Shown here: positions 24,563 to 33,361 of the stretch, piece by piece
How the letters are laid out: each line of letters starts with the position of its first letter
Position numbering within the stretch: position 1 is the stretch's first letter
Assembly (NCBI GenBank): GCA_035293765.1
Contig: DATGMF010000003.1
Location: 1-64,000, forward strand
Reading direction: 5' to 3'
Source: DASRHT01 sp035293765
GTDB taxonomy: Bacteria > Chloroflexota > Ktedonobacteria > Ktedonobacterales > Ktedonobacteraceae
Length of the DNA: 64,000 bases
Program-made: the position numbers and the translations under genes
The notes under the pieces: generated by a model
The model's database searches: none
What the model was told of the DNA's origin: nothing
What the model saw: only the letters and a program-made list of their open reading frames with translations

Positions 24563-26497
24563 ATGCAACATCCATTACTTGAGCAACTCCGTCAGGGTCC
24601 GGTACTCTGTGATGGTGCAATGGGGACCCTGCTCTATGCACGAGGCATCACGTATGAGCAGTGTTTTGATGCGCTCAATCTAACTCAGCCTGAACTTATT
24701 CAAGGGATCTATAGGGAATATATTAGCGCGGGGGCGCAAATTATCGAAACCAATACTTTTGGGGCCAATCGCGCAAAACTCGAAGCATATAACCTGGGCG
24801 ACAAGGTGCGTGATATCAATTCGCGCGCCGCGCGTCTAGCGCGCGAGGCACGCGAAATCTCAGGGCTGCCCATCTTTGTCGCAGGCGCCGTCGGTCCCAG
24901 CGGTCGCCCGCTCCAGGCTCCCGATGAACACCGCTTGAGTGAGTTGCGCGCGATCTTTCGCGAACAAATCGGCGCATTACAGGAGGGCGGAGCGGATCTG
25001 GTGATCCTCGAAACGTTCTCAAACCTGGCAGAGTTGCGCCAGGCGGTGCTGGCCGCGAAAGAGATCGGCGGCCTGCCTATTGTGGCTCAGATGAGCTTCT
25101 ACGAGGATGGACATACCCTTTCTGGGCAGTCCGCGACACGCGTTGCCGCCGTCCTCAATGATCTTGGCGTCGATGTGATTGGCGCGAATTGCAGCGTCGG
25201 GCCTGCCGCGACGCTGGATGTGTTGAACGAGATGATCGCAGCGGTGAAACAGCAGGGAGAGGCTCCAGACACCATGCTGTTTTCGGCCCAACCCAATGCC
25301 GGACTCCCCGCCCGTATCGGCAACCGCTTCTTCTACGTCTCCACGCCTGATTACTTTGCCGACTACGCGCTGCGGTTCGTCGATGCAGGCGTGCGCTTGA
25401 TCGGCGGCTGCTGCGGCACCACGCCGCGCCACATTGCCGCTATGCGCAAAGCCCTCGACGAACGCTATGGCGCGCGCATACAACTGACGCCAGCGACGGC
25501 AAAAGCTCCCACGCAACCAGGGAAGGAGCCAGTGCAAAGCAAGCCAGCCGTGGTAAAGTTGATTGAAGAAGAAGTCATTCTGCCTCAGCAGGGCGCAAAA
25601 ACACGGCTACAGGAAAAGCTGGCTGCTGGCGAGTTCGTTGTCAGCGTTGAGCTGGACCCCCCTAAGGGGCTGAACCCGACAAAGATCCTTGAGGGAGCCG
25701 TGTTGCTGCAAAAGGCTGGCGTTGATTGCATCAATATCGCCGATAGCCCGATGGCGCGCGTACGCATGAGCTGTATCGCTCTGACGCGGCTGATCCAGGA
25801 TCGCCTGGGCATTGAGACCATCATCCACTTTACTACGCGCGACCGCAATCTGATGGCCTTGCAGGCGGAGCTGCTGGGGGCGCACGCGCTGGGTATCCGC
25901 AACATCCTGGCGCTTACCGGCGATCCCCTGCGGGTCGGAGCTTACCCTAACACAACGGGCGTGTGGGATGTCGATTCGATTGGCCTGATCCGGGTGCTAC
26001 GTGGTATGAACGAAGGGCACGATGCGGCAGGCTCATCCATTGGCGCTCAGGCTTCGTTCCACATCGGCTGCGCGCTCAATCTGAATATGACCGATGAGGA
26101 GACCGAGCGCGAGATCGAGAAGTATCAACGTAAGATCGAGGCCGGGGCGCATTTTATCATGACACAGCCAATCTACGAAGTGGCTCCCCTGGAACGCTTC
26201 TTGAGGCGAGCGGGAAAACCTGCTATCCCGATGTTGCTCGGCTGCATCCCATTGCATAGTTCGCGTCACGCGGAATACCTGCATAACGAGGTGCCAGGGA
26301 TAACGATCCCGGACCCGGTACGAGCGAGGATGCGAGCTGCTGGCGAACGGGGACACGAAGAAGGGTTGAAGTTGGCCCAGGAGTTGCTAGCGGAGGCGCG
26401 GGATCTGGTGCAGGGCGTCTATCTCCTGCCCTCCTTCGGGCGCTATGATGTGGTTAGCGAATTGACCAGAACGCTCCAGGGGAAAATTACCCTGTGA
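24563..26497 (+). CDS. Bifunctional homocysteine S-methyltransferase / methylenetetrahydrofolate reductase
   Basis: 644 residues. The N-terminal half (about 1-305) is a homocysteine methyltransferase barrel with LCDGAMGTLLYARG, ETNTFGANR and the zinc ligands in GANCSVGP and GGCCGTTPRH. After a linker, the C-terminal half (about 350-644) is an MTHFR barrel with VSVELDPPKGLNP, ALTGDPLRVG and FIMTQPIYEV. The fusion is the YitJ type: the reductase makes methyl-THF while the other half transfers a methyl group to homocysteine, in methionine synthesis. I start at 24563 because GGGAGAGG precedes it; the earlier ATG at 24518 lies in the promoter. Confidence 0.92.
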   Translation: MQHPLLEQLRQGPVLCDGAMGTLLYARGITYEQCFDALNLTQPELIQGIYREYISAGAQIIETNTFGANRAKLEAYNLGDKVRDINSRAARLAREAREISGLPIFVAGAVGPSGRPLQAPDEHRLSELRAIFREQIGALQEGGADLVILETFSNLAELRQAVLAAKEIGGLPIVAQMSFYEDGHTLSGQSATRVAAVLNDLGVDVIGANCSVGPAATLDVLNEMIAAVKQQGEAPDTMLFSAQPNAGLPARIGNRFFYVSTPDYFADYALRFVDAGVRLIGGCCGTTPRHIAAMRKALDERYGARIQLTPATAKAPTQPGKEPVQSKPAVVKLIEEEVILPQQGAKTRLQEKLAAGEFVVSVELDPPKGLNPTKILEGAVLLQKAGVDCINIADSPMARVRMSCIALTRLIQDRLGIETIIHFTTRDRNLMALQAELLGAHALGIRNILALTGDPLRVGAYPNTTGVWDVDSIGLIRVLRGMNEGHDAAGSSIGAQASFHIGCALNLNMTDEETEREIEKYQRKIEAGAHFIMTQPIYEVAPLERFLRRAGKPAIPMLLGCIPLHSSRHAEYLHNEVPGITIPDPVRARMRAAGERGHEEGLKLAQELLAEARDLVQGVYLLPSFGRYDVVSELTRTLQGKITL

Positions 26498-26572
26498 TCA
26501 ATGCAAATGAACAACTTACGCGATAATGCCTTCGGGGGCGACGCGATGTATCCCCCAGCGGCCCATCGCTCC

Positions 26573-28189
26573 CTACAGCCATCCTTTTTCGACTGCCTGC
26601 GCCACAACGCACGCGTAAATTGCGCCGTGAATGCCGGTGCGACGATACTGGCCCAGGCAGCCGGACAGCACCAGCAGGGCGGTATCACGCAAGTTTTGCC
26701 GTTTGCTGTATACCGCCATGCGCAGCAGACATTCGGCGGCAATAGCGTTCTCAGTCAGGGGTTGTTCTCGCAAGAGCAGGCGTCCCACAGCCTCCTCGTC
26801 TTCAGGGTAATCAAAGAAAAGTCCTGTCTGGCGATCAAGCAATTCCTGGCAGGCAAAATGCATCAAGGTAATGGCCGTTTCCAGGTAAGGTCTGCGCTCA
26901 TAGCGTTCATAGGCATCGAGCAGGGCGCGCACCATCCATACCAGATCGGCCAGTTGCCCTGGCAGCTCAGCTTGCTTATTGATAGCATAATGATAGACGC
27001 TGCCGTCATAATGAATCATATGCTGGCACAAATAGTCCAGCGCGCGCAGCGCCATGACGGCAAAAGCTTCGTAACGCAGCACCCGGGCGGCAAGAAGGTA
27101 AGAAGCGATCATGCGGGCATTCCACGCCGTATAGATCGTCCTATCGACGGGGGGAACTGTGCGTGAGGCGCGGGAATATGGTCCTGGCTCGTAATACTCT
27201 TCATCGGCGCTCTGGCTGCCGCTGAAGACACCCGTATCCTGCTGCCAGAGGGTCGTATTGATGTAAAGTAAAAGGCGTCTCGCCAGATCGTACCACTCCT
27301 GCTTCTGTGATGCCTGCGCCGCCAGCAACACCAGTTGTAGCATGGCCGCGTTCTCCTCCAGCATTTTCTCGGTATGAGGCGTGCTCCAATCGCTGGCAGC
27401 CGAATAGCGGAAAAAGCCACCATCCTCTTTATCCCATAGCCCGCCATCACGCATCTGGCGCAGCGAATAATCCACCATTTCCAGCGCGTCGGGCTGATCG
27501 TTTTTGGCTAGCCGCAAAAGGAGTTCGAGAGCTTCAGGATGAGGAAATTTCAGGTGGGGATGAATGGCAAAGCCGCCATAATCGGCATCGTAGAGGTCCC
27601 GCAGTACCTTCCCGGCTTCGGCAGGCAGATCCACCAGGGCAACGCGTTCTTCGGCTAGCAGTGGACGCAAACCGGTACGAGGTAAAGTTTGAGTCAGCAC
27701 ATTGGTCAGGCGCCGTTCCCTCAACGCCTGGACCTGCTCGGCGATCTCTTCCCGGTGCTCGCTATAATAGCGTCGGATATGGCCGAGGTAATAGAGCATT
27801 TGCTTGGGAGGGACGTAGACGCCTCCCCAGAGGATCTCACCCTCAGGAGTCAGCAAAACCACACTGGGCCAGCCGTTCTGGTTGTAGCGCTGGTTAACAT
27901 CGGGTCGCAAATCGCTATCGACGCGGATAGGAATATAGTCGTGGTTTAAAATGGTGATGATGCTCGGCTCAGAGAGCGTGGTCTCATCCATAATATGGCA
28001 CCACTGACACCAGGGAGATGAAATAATCAGGAAAATCGGCTTATCCAGGCGGATGGCTTCTTGAAATGCTATCCTTCCCCAGGCTCGCCAGCGAATCTTA
28101 TGAGCCTGATTGGGACGAGGAGAAAAACGGAACACCTCAAGCAAGGAAGCAGACGACCATGTACGACTGGTGACCACCTTGCCGCTCAT
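26573..28189 (-). CDS. DUF255 / YyaL-type thioredoxin-domain protein
   Basis: 538 residues. The N-terminal domain has the DUF255 signature, AFQEAIRLDKPIFLIISSPW then CQWCHIM, a thioredoxin-like fold with a CxxC (about 61-64). It continues with NHDYIPIRVDSDLRPDVNQRY and GWPSVVLLTPEG. The rest resembles an all-alpha six-hairpin (N-acylglucosamine epimerase-like) domain. Typical YyaL/SPATA20 proteins are about 680 residues, so this is a short version. The biochemical role of the family is unresolved. AGAAAGGA precedes the ATG. It converges on the MTHFR fusion gene. Confidence 0.85.
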   Translation of the reverse strand: MSGKVVTSRTWSSASLLEVFRFSPRPNQAHKIRWRAWGRIAFQEAIRLDKPIFLIISSPWCQWCHIMDETTLSEPSIITILNHDYIPIRVDSDLRPDVNQRYNQNGWPSVVLLTPEGEILWGGVYVPPKQMLYYLGHIRRYYSEHREEIAEQVQALRERRLTNVLTQTLPRTGLRPLLAEERVALVDLPAEAGKVLRDLYDADYGGFAIHPHLKFPHPEALELLLRLAKNDQPDALEMVDYSLRQMRDGGLWDKEDGGFFRYSAASDWSTPHTEKMLEENAAMLQLVLLAAQASQKQEWYDLARRLLLYINTTLWQQDTGVFSGSQSADEEYYEPGPYSRASRTVPPVDRTIYTAWNARMIASYLLAARVLRYEAFAVMALRALDYLCQHMIHYDGSVYHYAINKQAELPGQLADLVWMVRALLDAYERYERRPYLETAITLMHFACQELLDRQTGLFFDYPEDEEAVGRLLLREQPLTENAIAAECLLRMAVYSKRQNLRDTALLVLSGCLGQYRRTGIHGAIYACVVAQAVEKGWL

Positions 28190-28619
28190 ATCAAAATCCT
28201 TTCTGGAGATCCTGCCCCTGTTATGGAGCAGGAAGAAAGAACGGCCCCGCAGGCATCTCTTTCAACGCATTCCCTATCGCTGATATCCTAAAACTGGTCG
28301 TGCCTAACAGTATACCACAAAAAACGTTGTGAAGGGAACGTATTTTGCAACAGAAATTCAAGCTCATATATAAATGAGCTCGCAGAATAAACTTGCTATC
28401 TACTTTTTATCTCTAATGATACGCCCGCCTGGACTGATAGATAGCAGCAGGCAGGCTCTGTTAAGCAAGGAAGCAACTTGATGCGATATTCGAAAAGCTG
28501 TGAGGCCGTCTCAGTCACACTTGCAAACGAGCGTTGTGCGTAGTATACTTGTACCGTTCATTGCAAGGTTCCATTTGTAATCAGTATAGTCATCACAGCA
28601 TAAAGAGGAGGTTCGGCCT
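28190..28619. promoter_or_regulatory. Intergenic region with infC promoter
   Basis: 430 bases without a gene. The infC promoter is TTGCAA (28521-28526), 17 bp, TATACT (28544-28549). This gives a short leader of about 60 nt with AGAGGAGG (28604-28611) before the AUU start. An AT-rich hairpin AGCTCAT/ATGAGCT lies at 28361-28380. No promoter is evident for the divergent DUF255 gene. Confidence 0.6.
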
Positions 28620-29267
28620 ATTAACAAGGACTTTCGAGGGAGCGACCGTACACGCGAAACACGGGTGAACGAACGCATTCGTGCGCGCGAGGTGCGCTTA
28701 ATCGATGAAAACGGCGAAATGATGGGAGTGATGCCACCTATTCGCGCTCTAGACATAGCCCGTGACAGGAATCTTGACCTGGTCGAGGTGTCGCCTAACG
28801 CCATGCCACCGGTATGTAAGCTGATGGATTATGGGCGGTATAAATATGAGCAGGCCAAGAAAGAAAATGAGGCGCGTAAACATCAGAAGACGATTACGCT
28901 CAAAGAGATTCGTATGCGTCCGCGTACCGACGATCATGATGTTGAAGTGAAAACACGCAAAATCCAGGAGTTTTTGGCCGAGGGAGATAAAGTACGAGTC
29001 AGCGTGCAGTTCCGTGGTCCCGATATGCGCCACCCTGACATTGGTCGGAAATTGCTGGATGGCATCGCAGAAGAGTTGAAGGGAATAGCAACCATCGAGC
29101 GTCCTCCTGTAATGGAAGGCCGAATGATGTCGATGATTGTTTCTCGGGCTCCGGGCTGGGAGCCCCCAAAGAAACAACCGGCTGCCCCACCCGCTGGCAA
29201 GAACCGCGCCACGCCAACCACCGGCACCAATGCACCTCAGAGCAGTAACGCGACAGAGACCCCATAG
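28620..29267 (+). CDS. infC: Translation initiation factor IF-3 with AUU start codon
   Basis: 215 residues. The reading INKDFRGSDRTRETRVNERI, then VRLIDENGEMMGVMP, is the conserved N-domain. KTITLKEIRMRPRTDDHDVEVKTRK and VRVSVQFRGPDM are the C-domain. A disordered Pro/Ala/Thr tail follows. The codon aligned with the usual N-terminus is ATT (28620-28622), eight bases after AGAGGAGG. No ATG, GTG or TTG is in frame nearby; GTG 28665 would cut off conserved residues and has no ribosome site. AUU starts are known in infC and allow autoregulation, since IF-3 itself discriminates against them. The usual rpmI-rplT partners are absent downstream. Confidence 0.94.
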   Translation: MNKDFRGSDRTRETRVNERIRAREVRLIDENGEMMGVMPPIRALDIARDRNLDLVEVSPNAMPPVCKLMDYGRYKYEQAKKENEARKHQKTITLKEIRMRPRTDDHDVEVKTRKIQEFLAEGDKVRVSVQFRGPDMRHPDIGRKLLDGIAEELKGIATIERPPVMEGRMMSMIVSRAPGWEPPKKQPAAPPAGKNRATPTTGTNAPQSSNATETP

Positions 29268-29347
29268 CAGAAGTTTTCTCCTGTCATGCGTTCCGTTTTG
29301 GGTGAGAAGAAGCGACCGATCCTGGCGTCAGGGGTCGGCAACATTAT

Positions 29348-29380
29348 AAGGGTATAGTTTTCAGAGCTATACCCTTTTTT
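29348..29380 (+). terminator. infC terminator
   Basis: Stem AAGGGTATAG (29348-29357) with its complement at 29367-29376, then a run of six T residues. Confidence 0.92.
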
Positions 29381-29403
29381 ACTGCCTCTTAAAAGGGCTG
29401 CAT

Positions 29404-29432
29404 TTGACTTTTCAGTATTGAGCAACTAAGAT
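29404..29432 (+). promoter_or_regulatory. Promoter of the S41 protease gene
   Basis: TTGACT (29404-29409), 17 bp, TAAGAT (29427-29432), about 70 bases before the GTG start. Confidence 0.6.
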
Positions 29433-29503
29433 AGAGCTAATCCAATTAGAAGCTGTGTACTATACAAAAGCGCGCCGCAAACCGGTGCGTACGGAGGCAA
29501 TCG

Positions 29504-30922
29504 GTGAGTAGATACGATGATCCGCGTTGGTATGAAGAACAGGATGCTAACCCATCACCTCTTAGACAGCCAGCGTTCAATGATTTCAGTCAGTACCCAT
29601 ACCCATCAATCCCACCGGCTGAAAACGATGTTTCTCAACGACAACAGAGAGCTGCGCAACAGCTCCCCCCTGGTCCCGGACGTCGCGTTCAGTTGGCGCT
29701 CGGACAGATCCTCGCCCTGGTTGCCCTTGTTGTCGTTGCCTTCCTGGGTGGCTGGTTCAGCCATCAATTCTTCGGCGACTCGTTCCAGCAGAGTAGCCAA
29801 TCACAGATGTACTCCCACCTGTTCCAGCAAGCGTGGAACGCGGTGGATCAGAACTATGTTGATCGCAAAGCGGTAAACTACAAGCAAATGTCATACGCAG
29901 CAATTCAGGCAATGGTCGATTCTCTCAAAGATAAAGGGCATACACGCTTCCTGACGCCTGAGCAGGTCCAGGCCGAAAATCAGCAGTTGAGCGGAACTTT
30001 TACCGGCATAGGCATTTATCTGCGCCAGGACCCGAATACCAAACAACTGATCATCACCTCGCCTATCCCCGGCTCGCCCGCGGAAAAGGCCGGACTGAAG
30101 CATGGCGACGTGATCATAGCGGTCAATGGCGTCAATACTGTTGGCAAAGATGTGGCCGGAGTGAGCGCCCTGATCCAGGGCAAGGAAGGCACGTCGGTCG
30201 CTATCACAGTGCAACGGACAGGAACGCCACAGCCCCTGACCTTCCATGTAACGCGTGCCAAAATCCAGGTTCCCAATGTACTGATGCATTACATGCCACA
30301 GAGCCACATTGCCCACATTCAAGTTGTTCAATTCGCAGACGGCATCTCCAGTCAGCTAAGGGATGCGGTGAATCAAGCGAAAAGTATGGGGGCAACCAAA
30401 ATTATCCTCGACCTGCGCGATAATCCCGGCGGCTTTCTGAGCGAGGCGGTCAATACTGCCAGCCTCTTTATGCAGAGCGGCAATGTCCTGCTGGAGCAGG
30501 ATAGTTCGGGACAGCGCCAGCCTGTGCCTGTAAACGGCAACCCGATTGATACGAATATTACTATTGTCGTGCTGGTTAACGAGAACTCGGCCAGCGCCGC
30601 CGAGATTGTCACGGGCGCGCTCCAGGATAACCATCGCGCGGTCATCATCGGAGAAACGACCTTTGGCACCGGCACAGTCCTGCAGCAATATACTCTTGAC
30701 GACGGCTCGGCAATTCTGATAGGAACGCAAGAATGGCTCACGCCCGATGGTCACTTTATTCGCAACCAGGGCATTACCCCCAATATCACGGTCAAACTCC
30801 CGGCCAACGCGACCGTGCTGACGCCCAACGATGAGAACACCAGCCATATGACGGAGCAGCAAATCATCGATAGCGGCGATGCTCAGTTGGTGGCCGCCAT
30901 TAAATACCTGAAGAGTCATTAG
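29504..30922 (+). CDS. S41-family C-terminal processing peptidase
   Basis: 472 residues. A Pro/Gln-rich cytoplasmic N-terminus precedes one transmembrane helix (about 66-86). An N-terminal helical region, a PDZ domain (about 160-250, with GIGIYLRQD and GSPAEKAGLKHGDVI) and the protease domain follow. The nucleophile is expected at about Ser364 in NSASAAEI, and DLRDNPGGFL is present. Twenty-five residues after the Ser, where classical CtpA/Prc have the general-base Lys in TFGKGTV, this protein has Thr389 (TFGTGTV). It may belong to a subgroup with a different base or be catalytically altered. GTG start with GGAGG upstream. Confidence 0.88.
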   Translation: MSRYDDPRWYEEQDANPSPLRQPAFNDFSQYPYPSIPPAENDVSQRQQRAAQQLPPGPGRRVQLALGQILALVALVVVAFLGGWFSHQFFGDSFQQSSQSQMYSHLFQQAWNAVDQNYVDRKAVNYKQMSYAAIQAMVDSLKDKGHTRFLTPEQVQAENQQLSGTFTGIGIYLRQDPNTKQLIITSPIPGSPAEKAGLKHGDVIIAVNGVNTVGKDVAGVSALIQGKEGTSVAITVQRTGTPQPLTFHVTRAKIQVPNVLMHYMPQSHIAHIQVVQFADGISSQLRDAVNQAKSMGATKIILDLRDNPGGFLSEAVNTASLFMQSGNVLLEQDSSGQRQPVPVNGNPIDTNITIVVLVNENSASAAEIVTGALQDNHRAVIIGETTFGTGTVLQQYTLDDGSAILIGTQEWLTPDGHFIRNQGITPNITVKLPANATVLTPNDENTSHMTEQQIIDSGDAQLVAAIKYLKSH

Positions 30923-30928
30923 TAGCCG

Positions 30929-30956
30929 GTAGGGGCAGAGGCTAGCCCTGCCCCCA
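30929..30956. repeat. Dispersed GTAGGGGC palindrome, copy 2
   Basis: GTAGGGGCAGAGGCTAGCCC continues into TGCCCCCAC. The palindrome has ends like the copies at 35491 and 56677, and a core shared with 1907-1935. It lies between the convergent S41 protease and mvaB genes and could terminate both. Confidence 0.65.
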
Positions 30957-30977
30957 CCATTCATTACAAGGTGAGTT

Positions 30978-31904
30978 TCAATTACAGGGAGAATTTGCTG
31001 CCTGATAATATTTACTGGTGGGAGGATGGCCCAGGAGGGGGGCGATGAAGCTGGTGGCGGCCACGACCTTGTCCAGGTCCACCCCGGTATGAATGCCCAT
31101 GCCGTGCAGCATGTAGAGCAGATCCTCGGTAGCCAGATTCCCCGCTGCACCGGGAGCGTAAGGACACCCCCCCAGACCGCCAGAGGCAGAATCTACAATG
31201 CTGACGCCCATCTGTAAGGCCATTAAGACGTTGGCAAGGGCGGTACCACGGGTATCATGGAAGTGAACAGCCAGACGTTCAACAGGGATATGGCCCTCCG
31301 TCAGCAAGAGATCAAGCACATCTACCACCCGATTGGGGGTTGCCACGCCGATGGTATCCCCCAGTGAAAGTTCCTCGACGCCCATCTCCAGCAGAGCCTG
31401 GGCCACGGAAAGCGCCTGACGCGGATCAACTTTTCCTTCGTATGGACAGCCAAAAACCGTCGAGATGTAGCCACGCACCCGAATCCCTTCTTGCTGTGCC
31501 AGCGTTACCACGGGACGAAAATTCGCCAGGCTTTCGGCGATGGTAGCGTTGATATTGTGGCGCGTGAAGCCTTCGCTGGCGGCGGTAAAGACGGCAATCG
31601 AGTTGACGCCCGCAGCCAGAGCTCGCTCCATGCCTTTCAAGTTCGGCACCAGTACGGGGTAGTCTGTGGAGAGGAGCCGCGTCAGGCCCGCCATGACGGC
31701 GCTGGCATCACCCAACTGTGGGATAGCGCGCGGGCTGACAAACGAGGTGGCCTCGACAACGGGCAACCCGGCAGCGGCTAGCATAGAGATGAACTGTATT
31801 TTATCCTCAGTCGGGATCTGGGCTTTCTCGTTCTGTAGGCCGTCGCGCGGACCAACTTCGACGACTCGCACGGAGCGCGGGATAGCTGCATAGGTCGGGA
31901 TCAT
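30978..31904 (-). CDS. mvaB: Hydroxymethylglutaryl-CoA lyase
   Basis: 308 residues, a DRE-TIM barrel of the HMG-CoA lyase type: VEVGPRDGLQNEKAQIPT near the N-terminus (metal/substrate), EATSFVSPRAIPQ, VRGYISTVFGCPYEG, LGDTIGVATP, VHFHDTRGTALAN and the signature GLGGCPYAPGAAGN with the catalytic Cys. It would split HMG-CoA to acetyl-CoA and acetoacetate, in leucine or ketone breakdown. It is the last gene of glmU-CNNM-mvaB, three bases after the preceding stop; the functions of the three do not obviously connect. Confidence 0.92.
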   Translation of the reverse strand: MIPTYAAIPRSVRVVEVGPRDGLQNEKAQIPTEDKIQFISMLAAAGLPVVEATSFVSPRAIPQLGDASAVMAGLTRLLSTDYPVLVPNLKGMERALAAGVNSIAVFTAASEGFTRHNINATIAESLANFRPVVTLAQQEGIRVRGYISTVFGCPYEGKVDPRQALSVAQALLEMGVEELSLGDTIGVATPNRVVDVLDLLLTEGHIPVERLAVHFHDTRGTALANVLMALQMGVSIVDSASGGLGGCPYAPGAAGNLATEDLLYMLHGMGIHTGVDLDKVVAATSFIAPLLGHPPTSKYYQAANSPCN

Positions 31905-31907
31905 CGC

Positions 31908-33353
31908 TTATGCCCCTCTATACTCGAAATGCGAAGACTGCTTCGCAGATTTATTTTCGCCATCATGATGCGATTCCTCGGCCTGCTCAGCGGGCGATGG
32001 CAACAGGACCAGGTCAGACTTGCGCTCCTGCGCTTTTTCAGATTTGCGCTCAACGCGGACTTTGGTGATCCGGCGCCCGCGCGTGGCAAGCACGGTGAAC
32101 ATGAGATTCTCATAGGCAATGGTATCGCCCTCGTTCGGGATCTTATCGAGCTGGGCATAGACAAAGCCGCCCAGGGTCTCGTAATCCTCATCCCCCAGAT
32201 GCGTTCCCATCACCTCGTTAAAATCGTAGATGCTGATCTTGGCATCGAAGATATACTCGTGCTCATCGATCTTCTCAAAGAGATTCTCTTCGCGATCATA
32301 CTCATCCTTGATATCGCCAACGATCTCCTCCACCAGATCTTCAATCGTCACCAGACCGGCAACGGAGCCGTACTCGTCAACAACCATCACCATATGAATG
32401 CGATTCTGGCGGATCTCGCGCAACAGGTCATCCAGCTTTTTTGTCTCGGGCACGAAGTACGCCGGACGCACGAGATCGCGAATGGGGAAGGTATTATGGC
32501 CCTCGCGCAACTGCTTGAGCATGTCTTTGGTATAGAGAATGCCGATAATTTCATCAACGCCAATGCTGACCTCGTATACAGGAATGCGCGAAAAGCCTCC
32601 CTGTAAGGCCACATCCACAGCCTGCGTTACGGTGGCATCGCTGGGCAAAGTCACCATATCGATGCGCGGGATCATCACCTCTCGCACGGTGGTGTCGGCG
32701 AACTCGAAGATGCTATGGATCATCTCCGTCTCTTCCTCTTCGAGCACCCCTTCCTCCTCGCCCACGGTCACCAGCAGACGCAGTTCTTCCTCAGTGACGA
32801 AGGGGCCGCGATGGACGACATGACCGCCCATAACACGCACAAAGAACGAGGTGATGGCACTGAGAAACCAGACTACGGGATGCAATAGCCAGGAGGCAGC
32901 CTTGACCAGGCGGACCAGGACGCGAGCCCAGCGCAAGGGATTCTGGACGGCGGCAGTCTTGGGCGTAATCTCACAGAAGATCAAAACGATAAGCGAGATA
33001 AGAACGGAGGAGATCAGCTCACCCCAGGTCTGAGAAAAGCGCAGCGCCAGCACGGTTGCCATGCTGGAGGCAACGATCACCGCGACGCTATTGACTACCA
33101 GGATCGTGGAAAGGAACGTGTTAGGCTCGGACAGGACGCGCTCAATCTCAATTGCGCGTCGATCACCCTCTTCAACCAGGTTTTTAAGCTTGATACGACT
33201 AATAGAGGTCAGGGCAGTTTCGGCGGCGGAAGCTACGCCACAAAGGATCAGGGCTATAGCCAGCACAATCAGTTGTAACCACGCTTCTGCATCAAGTGGT
33301 GGAATGGAAAAATCAACTCCGGCGGCTAAGCTCGATAAGCCAGGGCCGTCCAT
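31908..33353 (-). CDS. CNNM/CorC-type membrane protein with CBS pair
   Basis: 481 residues. The N-terminal CNNM (DUF21) domain has three to four helices (about 25-175), a CBS pair follows (about 215-335, with VMIPRIDMVTLPSDATV and MVMVVDEYGSVAGLVTIED), and a C-terminal CorC/HlyC domain starts near 350 (LGDEDYETLGGFVYAQL). Members are linked to magnesium or cobalt efflux, with the CBS pair sensing nucleotides. The old name hemolysin is not supported by chemistry. It lies eight bases after glmU. Confidence 0.9.
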   Translation of the reverse strand: MDGPGLSSLAAGVDFSIPPLDAEAWLQLIVLAIALILCGVASAAETALTSISRIKLKNLVEEGDRRAIEIERVLSEPNTFLSTILVVNSVAVIVASSMATVLALRFSQTWGELISSVLISLIVLIFCEITPKTAAVQNPLRWARVLVRLVKAASWLLHPVVWFLSAITSFFVRVMGGHVVHRGPFVTEEELRLLVTVGEEEGVLEEEETEMIHSIFEFADTTVREVMIPRIDMVTLPSDATVTQAVDVALQGGFSRIPVYEVSIGVDEIIGILYTKDMLKQLREGHNTFPIRDLVRPAYFVPETKKLDDLLREIRQNRIHMVMVVDEYGSVAGLVTIEDLVEEIVGDIKDEYDREENLFEKIDEHEYIFDAKISIYDFNEVMGTHLGDEDYETLGGFVYAQLDKIPNEGDTIAYENLMFTVLATRGRRITKVRVERKSEKAQERKSDLVLLPSPAEQAEESHHDGENKSAKQSSHFEYRGA

Positions 33354-33361
33354 AAATGCAT

